From Sequoia sempervirens (Eukaryota; Streptophyta; Pinopsida; Cupressales; Cupressaceae): a stretch of 64,000 nt of DNA. The notes under the pieces are model-generated. The model saw only the letters and a program-made list of their open reading frames with translations. It was not told the DNA's origin and did not search any database. The stretch's first letter is position 1. Each line of letters opens with the position of its first letter. The stretch spans positions 699,790,217 to 699,854,216 of the forward strand of contig VDFB02270651.1 of assembly GCA_007258455.2 (NCBI GenBank), in the 5' to 3' direction. Below, piece after piece: positions 1 to 12,649 of the stretch. The translations under genes were made by a program, and so were the position numbers.

Positions 1-241
1 CTATTATAGTTATCAACTAGATGGCTAAATATATGGCCAACTTCAGGCCTACAAGCAATCCACCCTCAAAACAAAAAACTAATTAACTTCAATTCAACAA
101 AATTTAGATTTCCCCATTTGGTTTGTGTATATATGTTCATATTTAGGATTATGATCAATTTTTGTGATACCTCTTAGCTCTGATACAAAGATTGTGCATA
201 GTTCTTCTCAATTTATTCAATTTGGTGCTATTATTTTTATC

Positions 242-1489
242 CTATGATTCAAGCTTCAAACCGACCCCTCTCATTAGTATATGTCTTTCAGAACTGTCTA
301 GAAGAGGGTAATCAAAATCAGTACTGGAATATTTGAAAGTCGAAGATCCTTTCCCTGAAACTGAAGCTTTGTTCTCGACAAACCAGAGCTGAGACGAGCC
401 AAGAACTAGTGGAAGGGAAGTTGAATGAAAATTGAGAGCAACTAAAAGCCTTCCTAAGAAAAGTGCCCTTTCCACTATAACTGTCGGTTCTAGTGTCTCC
501 TTGTTCATTTTTTCTGGAATCTCCTCATTTTTCATTTCTTGTTAGAGAGCTTCTGAAAGATGTGCAAGATGTTCTTCAATCTCAACAATCAATGTTGAGA
601 TAAAATGGAAGCATTTCTCTTGCAAATAAGGTGCTAAATCATTTATCCTTGAAGGAGATTTATGTGCATGAAGAAAACTTAGGATGTCTTCCAGAATATT
701 CTTGGACCCCTTATCTATGGTATCTTTAATTTGACTAACCTTAGTTCCAAAATAAGTGTTAAGGTGACCAAACCAGTCTTCATCATTTGTCATCATAAAT
801 CTAAAACTCAACCTAGGTAAACTGACACTTATTAGGTCCCCTCTCTTGACAAGCTAACCCTTACTAGTAGTTAATTTGTGCAAATGGGTTTCAACATCTT
901 TGTAACTTGCCAGAGATGTAACTATGGCTTCAAGGCATTTACCAACCTTAACTCTCTCATGCACATCTACAAATCCATCAACTATTGTTTTTTTCATCCT
1001 ACTAACAAACAGGCTTTTAAAAAGTTCATCCCATAGACTCTTTGAGTGCTTCAAAACAATCTCACACATGCATTGCCATGGAAACTCAACATTTGAACCA
1101 AAATCCATTTTTAGCCACTCCAAGCTCCCTTTAAATGCATCCAGACTGTCCAATGTTTCTCTGATCAATGTATCATTCTCTGCAAGTTCCTTTCCACTTT
1201 TCACAAGATCAAGCAAATACTTTCCCCCAAGCCTATCTACGGAGAGAATATCATCTGCACATGTCTTAAGCCATGCTAACCAAGACTCTGATATAAGTTC
1301 GCTTAAAAAAATCATCATGGTATCTTGTAGCTTCTCTCTATGATATTTCCACAACTGCACCTCATTGTCTAGGTTTGGAATCCCACCAAACAACTGTGAT
1401 CTAGGTGGCACTTCCAACATAGTCTTGTAAAAAAGAGGCAAATCATTCAGAACCTCCAAGAAGATTTCCCCAACCTGACATAGTGTTAC
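242..1489 (-). pseudogene. COG1: COG1-like (conserved oligomeric Golgi complex subunit 1) gene fragment, broken
   Basis: COG1 is a peripheral Golgi tethering subunit acting in retrograde vesicle traffic. Read on the minus strand, three open blocks (1459-854, 811-542, 535-242) share one reading frame and are separated only by a TAG at 854-856 and a TAA at 542-544. Recognisable plant COG1 stretches are VLNDLPLFYKTMLE and QLFGGIPN at the start, LWDELFKSLFVSRMK, then EDILSFLHAHKSPSR and NDLAPYLQEKC, then VIVERALFLGRLL and LPLVLGSSQLW. The fragment covers roughly 400 residues from the middle of a protein of about 1,000; both ends are missing. The frame runs open upstream to 1489, where a minus-strand TAG or CAG could be an intron acceptor. 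Two stops and missing ends make this a pseudogene or captured fragment. Family assignment is from remembered homology. Confidence 0.72.
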
Positions 1490-1492
1490 CTA

Positions 1493-2870
1493 TATGACTC
1501 TTACCACATTACAAAAAATGGAACTGACTACCCCCACCTTATCAGTCTATTAGTCGGACGTGTCTTCTGGTTCTAGTGATGCGTCAACGGTTCTATTTTT
1601 TCATCGGTGTGAGGATCTTCTATCGGTGGGACAAGGTCTCCTATTCCCACGATGGTCTGATGGGGACGTCATCAGTGGAGTTCGTGCCTATCACCGGTAC
1701 TTGGGTGGTGGTTCCAATGATTGCTCGATGTTGTTGGCGCTTATGGTCTAAGTCAACACCAACAAAACCAAGGTTTTGGTCTTCTTGTGTTGAAAGGATA
1801 AGAATTAGATAATCTTCATATTTAGTTGAACCCACTTGAGATTGTCTTTGAAAAAAAAATCATGGGGCTTGATTTCACTAACAAATGTAAAATAAGGATG
1901 CTCATAGCTCAATTGAGGACCAAATCACACCAACTGAGATGTGAGACAGGTGTTGAAAACCAATCTAACTAATCTTTTTGTGGCTCTATGTGTAGCCTTG
2001 TTAAACTTGCTAGATAATTCGAACAAGAATGATTCAATAGGATTTGGTTTGTTTGTGAGGAGTTCTAGAAACAAAATAATCTTCCAAAAGCCTTTGTTTG
2101 AAAGAATGTCAATAGAATGGTGCAATGGTTTCAAAAAATCAATGTAAACACAAACCCTAATGAAGATGCTATGAGCACCATCATACTGGGGGTCGAATCT
2201 CACAAATTCAAATCATATTGGGAGTTTCCCTTATAGAGTTGATTTGATGCATTTGATAGTTTTTTCCCCTTCTTTAGCTCCTCTACAAGTTCAAAGAAAA
2301 TAAATATGCTTATAAGTTGTAACATGTGTTCTTTGGAAGCAATTTGTTGCAAAAAAATTTGAGAAGATTGTTACAACAGATTTATTTTGCAAAAGAGAAC
2401 ATCAAAGCTTCTACAATTAAGATTACTTTAATGGCATCTTTTGATGTTCCCAACATATGCACACATTTGAATTGCCAAGTTAAGGTCATATGCTCTCTAA
2501 TGGTTTATGGTTTTAAATTATACTGGAGTATGCTCATGCAATTCCTTTTAACTTGATAACAACATGTGTATTCCTAATACTTTTATTATTGGACTTCAAA
2601 AATAAGTCAAAAATTAGAATTCGTTTGATGCTTATGTAAAAATGTTATGTTATTGCAAAGACCAACTTTGTTTCCTAGTGGTTTTATGGTTGTTGTCAAG
2701 TATATTTTACTTATCATCCTCACTATAGAGTTAGCTACAGTCTCATTATACAGTTTGAATATATGAGGCAATATAGAGATCATTTTGTTTTTGGTGTAAG
2801 CTTCACTTTAATAAATTTCATTGATTAGAAAGTGTAGACACATAAAATATACTAATTGGCATTGCACGCT
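1493..2870. other. Gene-poor stretch between COG1 fragment and V1
   Basis: No convincing gene. It contains a 55-bp block (1621-1675) that recurs next to the PPR fragment at 30432-30486, and a 92-codon minus-strand open frame (2203-1925) with the stretch RVCVYIDFLKPLHHSID. That stretch is loosely like the ARVCVEVDLSKPL segment following DUF4283 domains in plant retroelement proteins, but I do not regard this as established. From 2210 to 2870 I see only AT-rich sequence without coding structure. Confidence 0.4.
1621..1675. repeat. 55-bp block shared with 30432-30486
   Basis: By eye about three quarters of positions match the copy at 30432-30486, including the cores ATCGGTGGGA and AGGTCTCCTATTCC and then GATGGGGA. 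Both copies lie on the upstream side of a minus-strand host-gene fragment. It may be the end of an unrecognised dispersed element. Confidence 0.5.
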
Positions 2871-4137
2871 TGATCTTGATTAACTAACACCATTTCATCC
2901 TCAATCATCTCTCGGTCTAACCATTTAATCAAATACCTTTATTTGATTAAATTCAACAATTTTCCCCCCTTAATTAAATAAATCATTTATCTGATTAATT
3001 CATTTTCTCTCGTTAATTAAATCAAACGATTTGATCTAATTAACCCTAGCTCTTTATTTAATTAAATAAATCAATTTTATTTCATTAATTTCTAAAGTCA
3101 CTCTATTGAATTAAATAAATTAAACCTTATTTAATTTAATCTAACCAATCATCCCCTTTAGTTAAATAAAACAAAATATTTATTTAACTATTTCTAAAAT
3201 CACATTCTTCTCATCTTTGATTTAAATCAACCCATAAATCTAAGTCAAATTTGTCACATCATCTAATCCCTCATTAAATTAATTAACCCTTGATTAATTT
3301 AATTCTAATCCATGTCTCATCCTCTAGCTTTTGCCACTTACACATGAAAATAGATTTAATTCATTTATTAAATCTTTATTTTCTCTCAACATGGCATAAT
3401 AGAGGAATATTCCTTCAAATTTGAAATCCCTCCAAGTGGACTTAGTCCTTCCGACAAGACATGTATTTCTTCCTACAAGTCCTTTTTCCTTGAGTCAAGT
3501 GGCATTTAAGTCATTCCTTTTTCCCTCTTCCTTGTCATTTCACTAATTTTAAATTTCACCTAAATGCATTTATGGACACATTCATCAAAATATGCACATC
3601 CTTCATCCATTCATCTCTTGACAAGTGGCACCTTTCCATTGGTTGAAAGTCATTCCCACATTGCTTCATTTTGGGCATTTCTCCATCTTATCATTCTATA
3701 AATAAGAGGTTTATTTCCTCATTTCATCATCCATAATTTGAGAAAACTTACTAGACTCAAATCCATACTCAAGCATAGCAATTCTCATCCATTTCATCAA
3801 GTCTTAGCTAGGTTATGCAGGTTTTTCATCTTGGAGCAAACTTGAATCTTCAACAAAAGTGGATGAATCATCATCAAATCATCAAGAGCTTGCATAGGAG
3901 TTGGGAAAAGGAATATTTCCACATCAGATTGGCGCCAACTCCCCCATAAGATTAAGAGTTTGCATGTTTTTAATAAGATTAATCTATTTCTTTGCTTGTT
4001 AATTGTGTTCTTTCTTTTATTCCTATTTTGAACATTGTTAAATGGATTTTATGGGGAACATGGATCTTAACTTGTATTTGAATCTTCTAATGTGTTTATT
4101 TGTCATGTTTTGCAGGTACTAAGATCTTGGTTCTACA
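2871..4137 (+). repeat. V1 5' LTR
   Basis: It starts TGATCTTGAT and ends GGTTCTACA directly before the primer site. The first 500 bp hold a row of AT-rich imperfect palindromes built on TTAATTAAATAAAT, and the middle has a TATA box. It is closely similar to 28004-29238 and shares its start motif (TGATC, then ACTAACACCA) with the V2 LTR at 9008. Confidence 0.85.
3697..3704 (+). promoter_or_regulatory. TATA box of V1 5' LTR
   Basis: TATAAATA in the context CATTCTATAAATAAGAGG. It is preserved at the same place in the 3' LTR (28799-28806). This is the expected pol II promoter position in an LTR. Confidence 0.55.
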
Positions 4138-4140
4138 TTT

Positions 4141-4157
4141 TGGCGCTAGAAGGAGGG
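4141..4157 (+). other. V1 primer-binding site
   Basis: TGGCGCTAGAAGGAGGG begins 3 bp after the LTR end, starts with TGG as needed to pair with a tRNA CCA end, and recurs with one change (TGGAGCTAG) after the V2 LTR at 10246. I do not name the tRNA with confidence. Confidence 0.7.
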
Positions 4158-7079
4158 TAGATCTCATTTTCTAATCACATTTTTATCAAAAAATTCCATG
4201 TTTTTTTCTCTGTTTTTGTGTCTAAAGGGAACTCCACCACTAGCAGATCAGTGTCGCAATACAGAACCACTGGAACTCTAGCATTGCCATATAGCACCGC
4301 TTCAAACTCCAAATAGTGATGCTCTGTGTTTCCCACCTAGAATTCAAAATTCTAAACTATGCCACTGACTCTATTTTCACACACTGGAATTTTCAAATTT
4401 TAAACTACATCCCTAGGCTAAATAGCGATGCCATCACCCTCTTTGTCCTCATTGTAGAATGACATTGACTGACAAGCGGTGTCATATAGCACCGCTGGGA
4501 TTTTTAAACTACACCGCCTGTGTAGGTTCCACTGCTGGAGTAAAGTAAAAAGTGAAATTCAGTTTTATTTATGACATGTGCCTTTTTCAATTCTGATCAT
4601 TTAGGTTATTACATGCTTTCCTAACTTTTGTTTTGTAGATTTAATTGGTTTTCTTCTAGGTTGGCTTGATCAAAGGTGAAGGAGAAAAGAGGCATGATGA
4701 CATCACTCTCTCATGATACCAATTGTTTTTGAACACTTTAGTGTTTGTTTAACACTCTTAGAGAATTCACAATTTCTCTTAAAAAAAAATTGTCTTTCAT
4801 GTGCTTAGGACCTACTAAATTTCTTTTGGGCTCTAAAAAGAACATTTCAATTTTTGTTACAAAGGGCTTAAAAAGAACTTTAGGAAAAACTTACTAGATT
4901 TGGTTTGAGGATTAACAATTGAACAAGGCAATTTTCACATTTCCTTTGGTGCTTAAAAAGAATCAAATCATTTCTTTGTGGGTTTAAAATGAACAAGTGC
5001 TTCTTTGTTTTGTAATTGCTTACTCAAAGTAATACCATCGAAAGGATGTATGCACTTCTCTTGGGCCTCACAGTGATCTTGAGAATCAAAAGGCCTTTTG
5101 GTGCTCTTAAGTTGGGTAAAGTAATTTCCTCCACATTTCATTTTGGGATTAAAATTGAACAAAACATCTTGTGAGTGTGAGTGGATGGTATTGCGTATAT
5201 TCTCTCTTTGTGTTGCAACAAAGATTGATCGAGTTACGGATATTACTTGCTCGCTTTTGTTTATCCTAGAGGACCTACCTTGGGGAAAAAGTACTCATCC
5301 AAGGGAATGACCCAACTGGTAACACGCTAAAGCCAAGTGTATTTCCAGCCGGTATATAAGTGTGGATATTGGAACAAAGGCCAATATCATGTGGTTGGAT
5401 TTTTAACGAGAAGGGCAGAAATGGTCTCTCACCGCATGGATCAATCCCTATGAATGGAAAGTCTGAATTGAAACCCTTGTTTAGAAAAGGTCAAAATCCC
5501 TATCTATTTGTTGGTGTAGGAACGGTCGTTCTGAAGCCGCCCCACACTTTTACAGTTTTTAGTAGAAATGGAAAGTATGCCATGGTATTTTCATGTGTGT
5601 TGGTGCTTGGCTGCCCCGTATAAGTGAGTGTCATGGATGGGAGCCAGTGGGGTCAAGCATCTAACCATTCGCTAAAAATAAGCATAGCTAGACTTGTCCA
5701 AGTGGGGAATCAACAAATACAGTCTTTCATAGCCATAGGGTTGTACTTTTTATTGGTTACAAAACACTTTTCTTGCTTGAAAACATTGGGAAACAATCAT
5801 TTAACATTGTCATCAAAACTTCAAACCCTTTAGGAAGAAAATTCAATTGACCAAATTCATGTGTTATTGCTTTCCCTTAGGATTCTATCCTTAGAGGTTT
5901 CTAAACACTTAGATTTATATCTCAATTTGCTTACTAAAGTAAACAAAAGGTAACTCTTGCCTTGATTTCATCAAAGTTCCACATAATGTACTTTGTGGAA
6001 TGAGAATAAGTTAATACATTGGACATCTAGTTTGGAAACCTAATCAAGAAGTGTTTGCGGTAAAATGAAATCACTAAGCAAAGCTAAAAACAATTGAACC
6101 CCACACATGTGTCTCCAATTATTTCATGCAAGATCAAAATCCAGAAACCAAAGTAAAAAGATCTTAGTCCAAAAGAACACAAAAAGCGTCTCTCAACGCT
6201 CTATGAATTCAGACGAAGATTACTTTTCAACTTTTATAGAATAGCTTCAAGAAACAATCCCAATTTGTATGAGTTCTTTTGTCAACAAAATACAAATCTT
6301 TTTTGGGAATTTGAATACCTTGTTTAGAGTAAAGCATGTTTTTCAAAACTGAGGTCTTGTAAACAAGAGTCTTTTTAGGTACATCTAGGATAAAAATCAA
6401 AACCTTCATCCATCTTTCAAAACATCAAACCAAAATCATCTCACCATCAACTCTTAAAAATTTTGAAACCATCCTTCATGCTAGACTTTTTGGCAAATCA
6501 AAATCATTAAATCAAAATCCTTGAAATCCTTGAATCAAAACATCAAATCATCTTTGGCTAGGTATATATAGATGCATCCTTCTTTATGTGCTTATTCAAA
6601 TCACCAAAATCATCTTGTTAGCTAGGTATATGTAGATGCATCCTTCTCCACATGCTTAGTTGAATTATCATCTTGTTTGGTTAAGTGTGGGTAGATGCAT
6701 CCTTCTCCCTACACTTAGTCAAACTATCATTTTGTGAGAAATTTTATCCCATAGATAACATCCAACATCTTGGGACCCATTTGTTCATTATCCAAAATCA
6801 AAGCAATCCAAAATCAAATCAAGGTCAATCCAAAAATCCAAGAATCCAAAATCAAAATCCAAAAACAAAATCCAAAATCCAAAGAAGTCCCAAAAGTGTA
6901 GCATCCCCTCAATATCTTCTAAGAGTTCAAACATCCACACCATCCATCTTTCACAAATATTCATCATCACACCTTTGATACTTAAAACATCCTAAATTTT
7001 CTTTTTTGTACCTAAAGGTGGATCAATCCAAAGAATTAGAGATTTATCTCCTACATTCTTGAAAATTGATCCCTATTTT
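4158..7079 (+). other. V1 untranslated leader
   Basis: A non-coding leader of about 2.9 kb. It holds short GCACCGCT/AAACTCCAAA repeats at 4225-4540, a block at about 5190-5830 that is especially well conserved with the V2 leader (11284-11830), and a C/A-rich low-complexity run built on CCAAAATC at 6785-6885. Open frames here (for example 5360-5623) are not shared in frame with V2, whose copy has small indels, so conservation looks RNA-level (packaging or translation) rather than coding. Confidence 0.6.
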
Positions 7080-9007
7080 ATGGTGCAAACTAGATCACAA
7101 CACAAGAGGAACATGGAAGCAGCCAAAGAAACATCCACTTCAAGTGACCTAAGTCAAACCAATTCCAAAATGAATCTTGTTGGATCAAGCAATCATCTAA
7201 CTAACTTTCCTTCATCATCACAAAATCCACAAGAGGAAGGTCAAGTGGAGGATATTACCAATAATCCCTTTGGGATGTCACAAGAAGAAATCATTGAGAT
7301 GGTCCAAAATCTCGAGAATCACAAAATTATCAACATCATGATGAGACTCAATCCCTCACTATGCATGCTTGAATTAGCAAAGCAAGGGGCTAAACTCCCT
7401 TCCGATTTCGATGTGAGTACCATTGTGGAGCCATCTTTTGGGGAGCCATCTTTTGGGGCCATGCTTCTAATTTCATCCATGCCCCCAATTTCATCTACAC
7501 CTCCATTCCAAAGCATCACTCAAAAAATCCCCCAAATGACATCATCTATTGCTCCAACCCAACCTATTGTTAACAAGGGAAGCGCATTTATCAATGCTTT
7601 ACAAACACACCCCCTTGTGAACAATCAAGATTTGGACTCAAACACCATCTTGGGGCAATCCATCCCACAAAATTCATCACATCCATATGTCCCCCTCACC
7701 TTTCATGATCCTAATGACCCATCATCATCATTTCGCCCAACACCTCAAACCTCTCTCCCCATAACCTCACAAGGAGAGGGTGACTTATTTGGACTAGGGG
7801 GCATTTTTTATCCTACATCTTCATCATTCCCCCAAGGGATTATGCCACTCACATTTCCACCACTTCCATCAATATCCACATCAACTCTCAGTTTAGGGCT
7901 TCCCCCTTTACCAAACATCAATCAACAAAATTAAAACAACCCACCAATCATCAATCAAAGCATCATACCAAATTCTCCCATCTTTCCATTGACATCACAA
8001 CAACAGATGGCAACCATCCCAATAATGCAAACCATCACCACATCATCAACCATCCCTCAAAACATGGTCTCTCAAGGACCAAGCATATTGATCACGCCAT
8101 CCACCAATCAAATCCCAAACATCAATACAACAGTGCCCCTCATCACCAAAACAAGCACCATTTTGAACCCACCTCCGCCACCACCACCACCCAATCCAAA
8201 CATATCAAACCAATATAGTATTGTGTTGCAAGCTGCTCAACAGGCTGCCTATCAGAAGGCACTCCAAAAAATCCAAAACTGATAAGCTGCACAACTAGCT
8301 ACTCAGCAAGCTGCTGAAGCCACTCAAGCCACACAACAAGCACTACAAGTGCAACAAGCATAGCAAGTTGCACAAGCCCAAGCCTTATTACAACAACAAG
8401 CACAACAAGCAACCCAACCCACTCAAGTAGTGTAGGCTGCACAAGTTGCACAAGCTACATAGATTGCAAAAGCCACCCAACAAGAACAAGCCTAGGCACA
8501 AGCACAAGCTCAATACCAAGCAGCGCAAGCACAAGCACAAGCACAATACCTCGCACAATAACAAGCAGCCCAGCAGCAAGCATATTAGCAAGCATTGAAA
8601 AAATACCAAGAATAGCAAGAAGTAGCCCGATTAGCGGCCCAACAAGCAGCGTTGTTGGTGCAACAACAACAGCAAGCTCAGTAACAGGTATTATTAGCGC
8701 AGTAGCAACAGGACCAACAACAAACATTGTTGGTACAATAGCAATTGTAGGCATACATGGCACAACAAAATTTGCAAATACCAACCAACCCACCCATCCC
8801 ATCGATAATTGAACCACCACAAAACACCTTCACTCCACCCCCTGATCTACAAAATGATGTGACAACACAAATCAGGTTGCTCTCACAACAAGTGCTTGAT
8901 CTTCAATCAGGGAGAACCACCAAAACACCCAGCAACTTGTGTCCTTACCCATTCTACAGAAGTCTTACAATGAAACTATAGACATGGAAAATATACCAAC
9001 ATACCTG
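7080..9007 (+). pseudogene. gag: V1 gag, N-terminal half (Pro/Ser- then Gln/Ala-rich), broken
   Basis: The likely start is ATG 7080 (MVQTRSQHKRNME), after the leader. It encodes a disordered Pro/Ser/Thr/Asn-rich region to about 8210 with the conserved phrase HPYVPLTFHDPNDPSSSF, then a long Gln/Ala-rich region (8220-8760) with repeated QAAQQA-type blocks that may form coiled coil. One frame is kept through 8981, but about a dozen stops occur, mainly TAG/TAA where CAG or CAA is expected. V2 is inserted at 9008, and the structural Gag domain resumes at 16800. No enzymatic domain is visible; this is the N-terminal extension typical of long plant gypsy Gag proteins. Confidence 0.7.
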
Positions 9008-10242
9008 ATCCTAATTTTACTAACACCAAGTTCATCCTGAATCATCTCTCTGCTAGTCATTTAATTAAATAATCTCTATTTAATTAAATTCATCACATTT
9101 CATCTCTTAATTAAATAAATCATTTTTTATCCGATTAAGTCATCATCTCCTATTAATTAAATAAATCACTTTGTTTAATTAATCCTATAGTCCCTCTTTT
9201 AATTAAATAATTCATTTTATTTAATTAATCTCTAAATTCATCTCATTTAAATTAAATAAATTAATCTTTATTCCATTTAAAGCTAACACCATCCTCTTTA
9301 ATTAAATAAATCAAATCTTATTTAATTAAGTCTAAAAACATTATTCCTGTCAAAATATAAATCAAATGGTTAAATCAGCTAATCTCCTCTAAATTAATCA
9401 AATCCTAATTAATCTTAGTCTTAATCCATCAAATCCTCTAGATTTTACAACTTGCACATGAAAATCAATTTAATTGTTTTATAAATCATCTATTTTCATT
9501 CAAAAAAAGCATCAAAGATGGAATATTCCTCAAATTTGAAATCTCCCCCCAAAAGGTCTTGTCCTCCAAACATGGCATTTAACATCTCTTACAAGTCCTT
9601 TTCTTGATCCATGTGACATTAACTTCACCTTTCACCTCATCCTTCAAGCCATATTTTGAATTTGAATCTCCCCCCTCTTTGTACATTCTCCAAAATGTGC
9701 TCAAGCTTCCTCCATTCACATCTTTACAAGTGGCACTTTCCCATTGGATGTTGAATGATCCCACATTCATCCATTTTTCTCATTCCTTCATCTTGTTCTT
9801 CTATTTATACAAGGCTTCCCTTTGTATTTTGCATCCAGAATTTGAGTAAGCTTATTATACTCAAATACATCTTCAAAGCATTTGCAAGATTCATCAATTT
9901 ATCAAATCCATAGCTAGGTTATGCAAGTTTTTCATCATGGAGCACACTTGAATCTTCAACAAAGTGGATCACCATCACCATTCATCATCAAAGCTTGAAA
10001 AGGATTTGGGAAAGGGCCAATTTACACATAAAATTGGCACCAACTCCCCCATAGGAACAAGAGTTTGCATTATTTGAATAGGATTTACACTCTTTTATTG
10101 CTTCCCATTGCATTTTTTGTTTTCATTTCCCATTTTAAATGATGTTAATGGATTTTATGGGGAGCCTATATTCTAACTTGCATTTGATCTTATAAATATG
10201 TTCATTTGTTGTGTTCTTACAGGTATAGGATAGTGGTTCACA
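9008..10242 (+). repeat. V2 5' LTR
   Basis: It starts TGATCCTAAT and ends GGTTCACA. An AT-rich palindrome array (TTAATTAAATAAATC units) fills 9050-9350, and a TATA-like CTATTTATAC lies at 9801-9810. The V2 3' LTR matches from 9177 onward. Confidence 0.83.
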
Positions 10243-10245
10243 TTT

Positions 10246-10262
10246 TGGAGCTAGAAGGAGGG
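10246..10262 (+). other. V2 primer-binding site
   Basis: TGGAGCTAGAAGGAGGG, 3 bp after the LTR. It differs at one position from the V1 site at 4141-4157. Confidence 0.65.
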
Positions 10263-12649
10263 CCTACCAAAAGATCAAATCACATTTTTTTGAGAAAATT
10301 TTGTGGTTTTTTATGTTTTTGGTGTTTACAGGAAATAGAACCTCTCACAGTCCAGCGGCGCCAAACTGCACCGCTCCAAACTACAAACTGCACCACTGGA
10401 CACAAACTGCACCGCTCCAAACTTCAAACAGCACCGCTGGCACTCCAGTGTTGCCATATAGCACCGCTACAAACTCCAAACAACACCACCATTGCAGACA
10501 AAACCACTGGATTTTCTTTCTTTTTCATGCAAACTTAAAATGGTCCTGTCTTGGTCATTTTTTCGTCTTTTTCAAAGCTTTTTTTTTTTGAGATGGGGTA
10601 GAATTTCATAAGCTATCCAATGGTTTAGGTGTTTCTCAACTTTGATAAAGTTAAAATTTTCAAATTCTCACCTAATTTCAAATCACAATGAAACTTGGTC
10701 TAACTTTTAGGGTTTTATGCTTAATCATTTATCTAACCCTCATATCTTCTTGTTTCTTGATTTCATCTAATATTTGGAGCTTGTATTGCAGGTTTTAAAG
10801 GATCATGGAGCATGGAAGTCAAATAAAAATCATTATCACATCATTGTATCAAGTGTTTTTGAACACTTTGGGGAGAAATTATAATCCCACTTCTAAGGAT
10901 TTTACCCCTTCAAGCTCTTAGGACTCAATAAATTTCAATTTTGGTTTAAAACGAATGAGAAAAAAGGTTAAAAATAACTTTAGGAAAACTTACTAGATTT
11001 TGTTTAAGGTTAACAATTGAACAAAAAAATTCCATATTTCATTTTGCTGCATTAAAAAGAATCAAATCATTGCTTTGTGGGTTTAAAAAGAACATGTGCT
11101 ACTTTGTTTTGTAATTTCTTGCTCAAACTAACCATATTGAAAAGACGTATGTGCTTCTCTTGTGCCTCATGGCGATCTTGAGAATAAAAAGGATTTTTGG
11201 TGGTCTTAGGGTGGAATAAAGTAGTTACCTCCACATTTCATTTTGGGATTAAAATTGAACAAACTTTGCGAGTGTGAGTGAAACCTATTGCATATATTCT
11301 CCCTTTGTTTCTAAATGAAGGTTGATCGAACTATGAATATGTTTGCTCTCTATTGTTTATCTTAGAGGGCCTGCCTTGTGGGAAAAAGTACTCACCCAAG
11401 GGAATGACCCAACCGGTAACACTCTAAAGCCAAGAGTATTTCCAGTCGAGATATAAAAGTGGGTACTGGAACAATGGCCAATATCATGCAGTTGGCTCCG
11501 ATGAGAAGGGCAGCAATGGTCTCTCACCTCGATTGGTCAACTCCTACGAACGGAAAGTCTGAATTGAAACCCTTTTTGTAGAAAGGCCAAAATCCCTATC
11601 TATTTGTTGGTGCAAGAATGGTCATTCTGAAGCCGCCCCACACTTTTATAGTTTTTAGTAGAAATGGAAAGTATGCCATGGGAGTTTCATGGGTACCGAT
11701 GCTTGGCTGCCCCGTATAAGTGAGTGTCGTGGAGGGGAGCCAGTGGGGTCAAGCATCTAACCATTCACTATAAATAAGAATAGCTGGACTAGTCCAAGTG
11801 GGGACTCAACAAATATTGTCTCAAATATCCATAGGGTTGTACTTGTTCTTGAAATCATAACACATTCCTTGATCAAAAACATTGGAAAACAAACATTTTA
11901 ACATGAGCATCAAATCTTAAACCCTTTAGGAGAAGCAAATATCCTTGAAGGAATTCACATGCCCTTGCTTGCCCTTGGGATTCATATCCTTAGAGGTTTC
12001 TATGAACTTGAATTTTATCTCAATTTTCTCCTACTAAAGTAAACAATAGGTAACTTTTTCTTTGATTTCCTCAATTTCCACATGATACACTTTGTGGGAT
12101 GAGAAGAGGTTAAAACATTAGACATCTAGTTTCAAAACCTAATCAAGAAATTTTTGTGGTAAAAAGAAGTCACTAAGAAAAGTTAAGAACAATTGGACCC
12201 CACACATGTGTTGGGCATCTTTTGGTTTTGAACTACTCTTAGAGAAAAGCATTTTCTTCAATATCTTGGTCTTGTAAACAAGGTCCTTGTTAGGTTCATT
12301 TAGGATCAAATCAAACACTTCATCCATTTCAAACATTTAGCATCCCATCCCACAAGCAACTTTAGAGTTTTGGAAAAATCATTATATAGACTTGGGTACA
12401 TCCTTAAACCAAATCAAAATCACCTTGTTTAATTAGGAGTACGGGAATGCATCCTTTCTCATACCTCTAGTTAAATCAGCACACCTTTGAACAAGTCTAT
12501 CCTAAATATCAAATCCAACATCTTAGGGTTTACAAGTTCATTATCCAATCAAAACCAATCAAAATCAAATCCTAAATTCTAGCATTGATCCAAAGTTCCT
12601 AAAAAATCAACACCCATATCATTCACTCCTTTCATCCTTCATCTCATCA
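10263..12649 (+). other. V2 leader
   Basis: At 10330-10500 is a run of short repeats of the form AAACTGCACCGCTCCAAACT. The rest is homologous to the V1 leader, best in 11284-11830 (around GGGAATGACCCAACCGGTAA, and CTGCCCCGTATAAGTGAGTG). I see no coding region. Confidence 0.6.

Noticed and set aside
178..190. TAGCTCTGATACAAAG resembling a minus-strand copia primer site
   Set aside because: Several mismatches and no LTR or gag next to it.
924..1343. 139-codon plus-strand ORF
   Set aside because: Antisense shadow of the COG1 fragment; no domain or codon signal of its own.
1925..2203. Possible DUF4283-type retroelement ORF on the minus strand
   Set aside because: Only one short motif fits (RVCVYIDFLKPL); no zinc knuckle follows, so not called as a gene.
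7319..7519. Minus-strand ORF in V1 gag
   Set aside because: Shadow of gag; no support.
8388..8820. Minus-strand Leu/Cys/Val-rich ORFs that look like membrane proteins
   Set aside because: Antisense of the CAA/GCA-rich Gln/Ala region of V1 gag.
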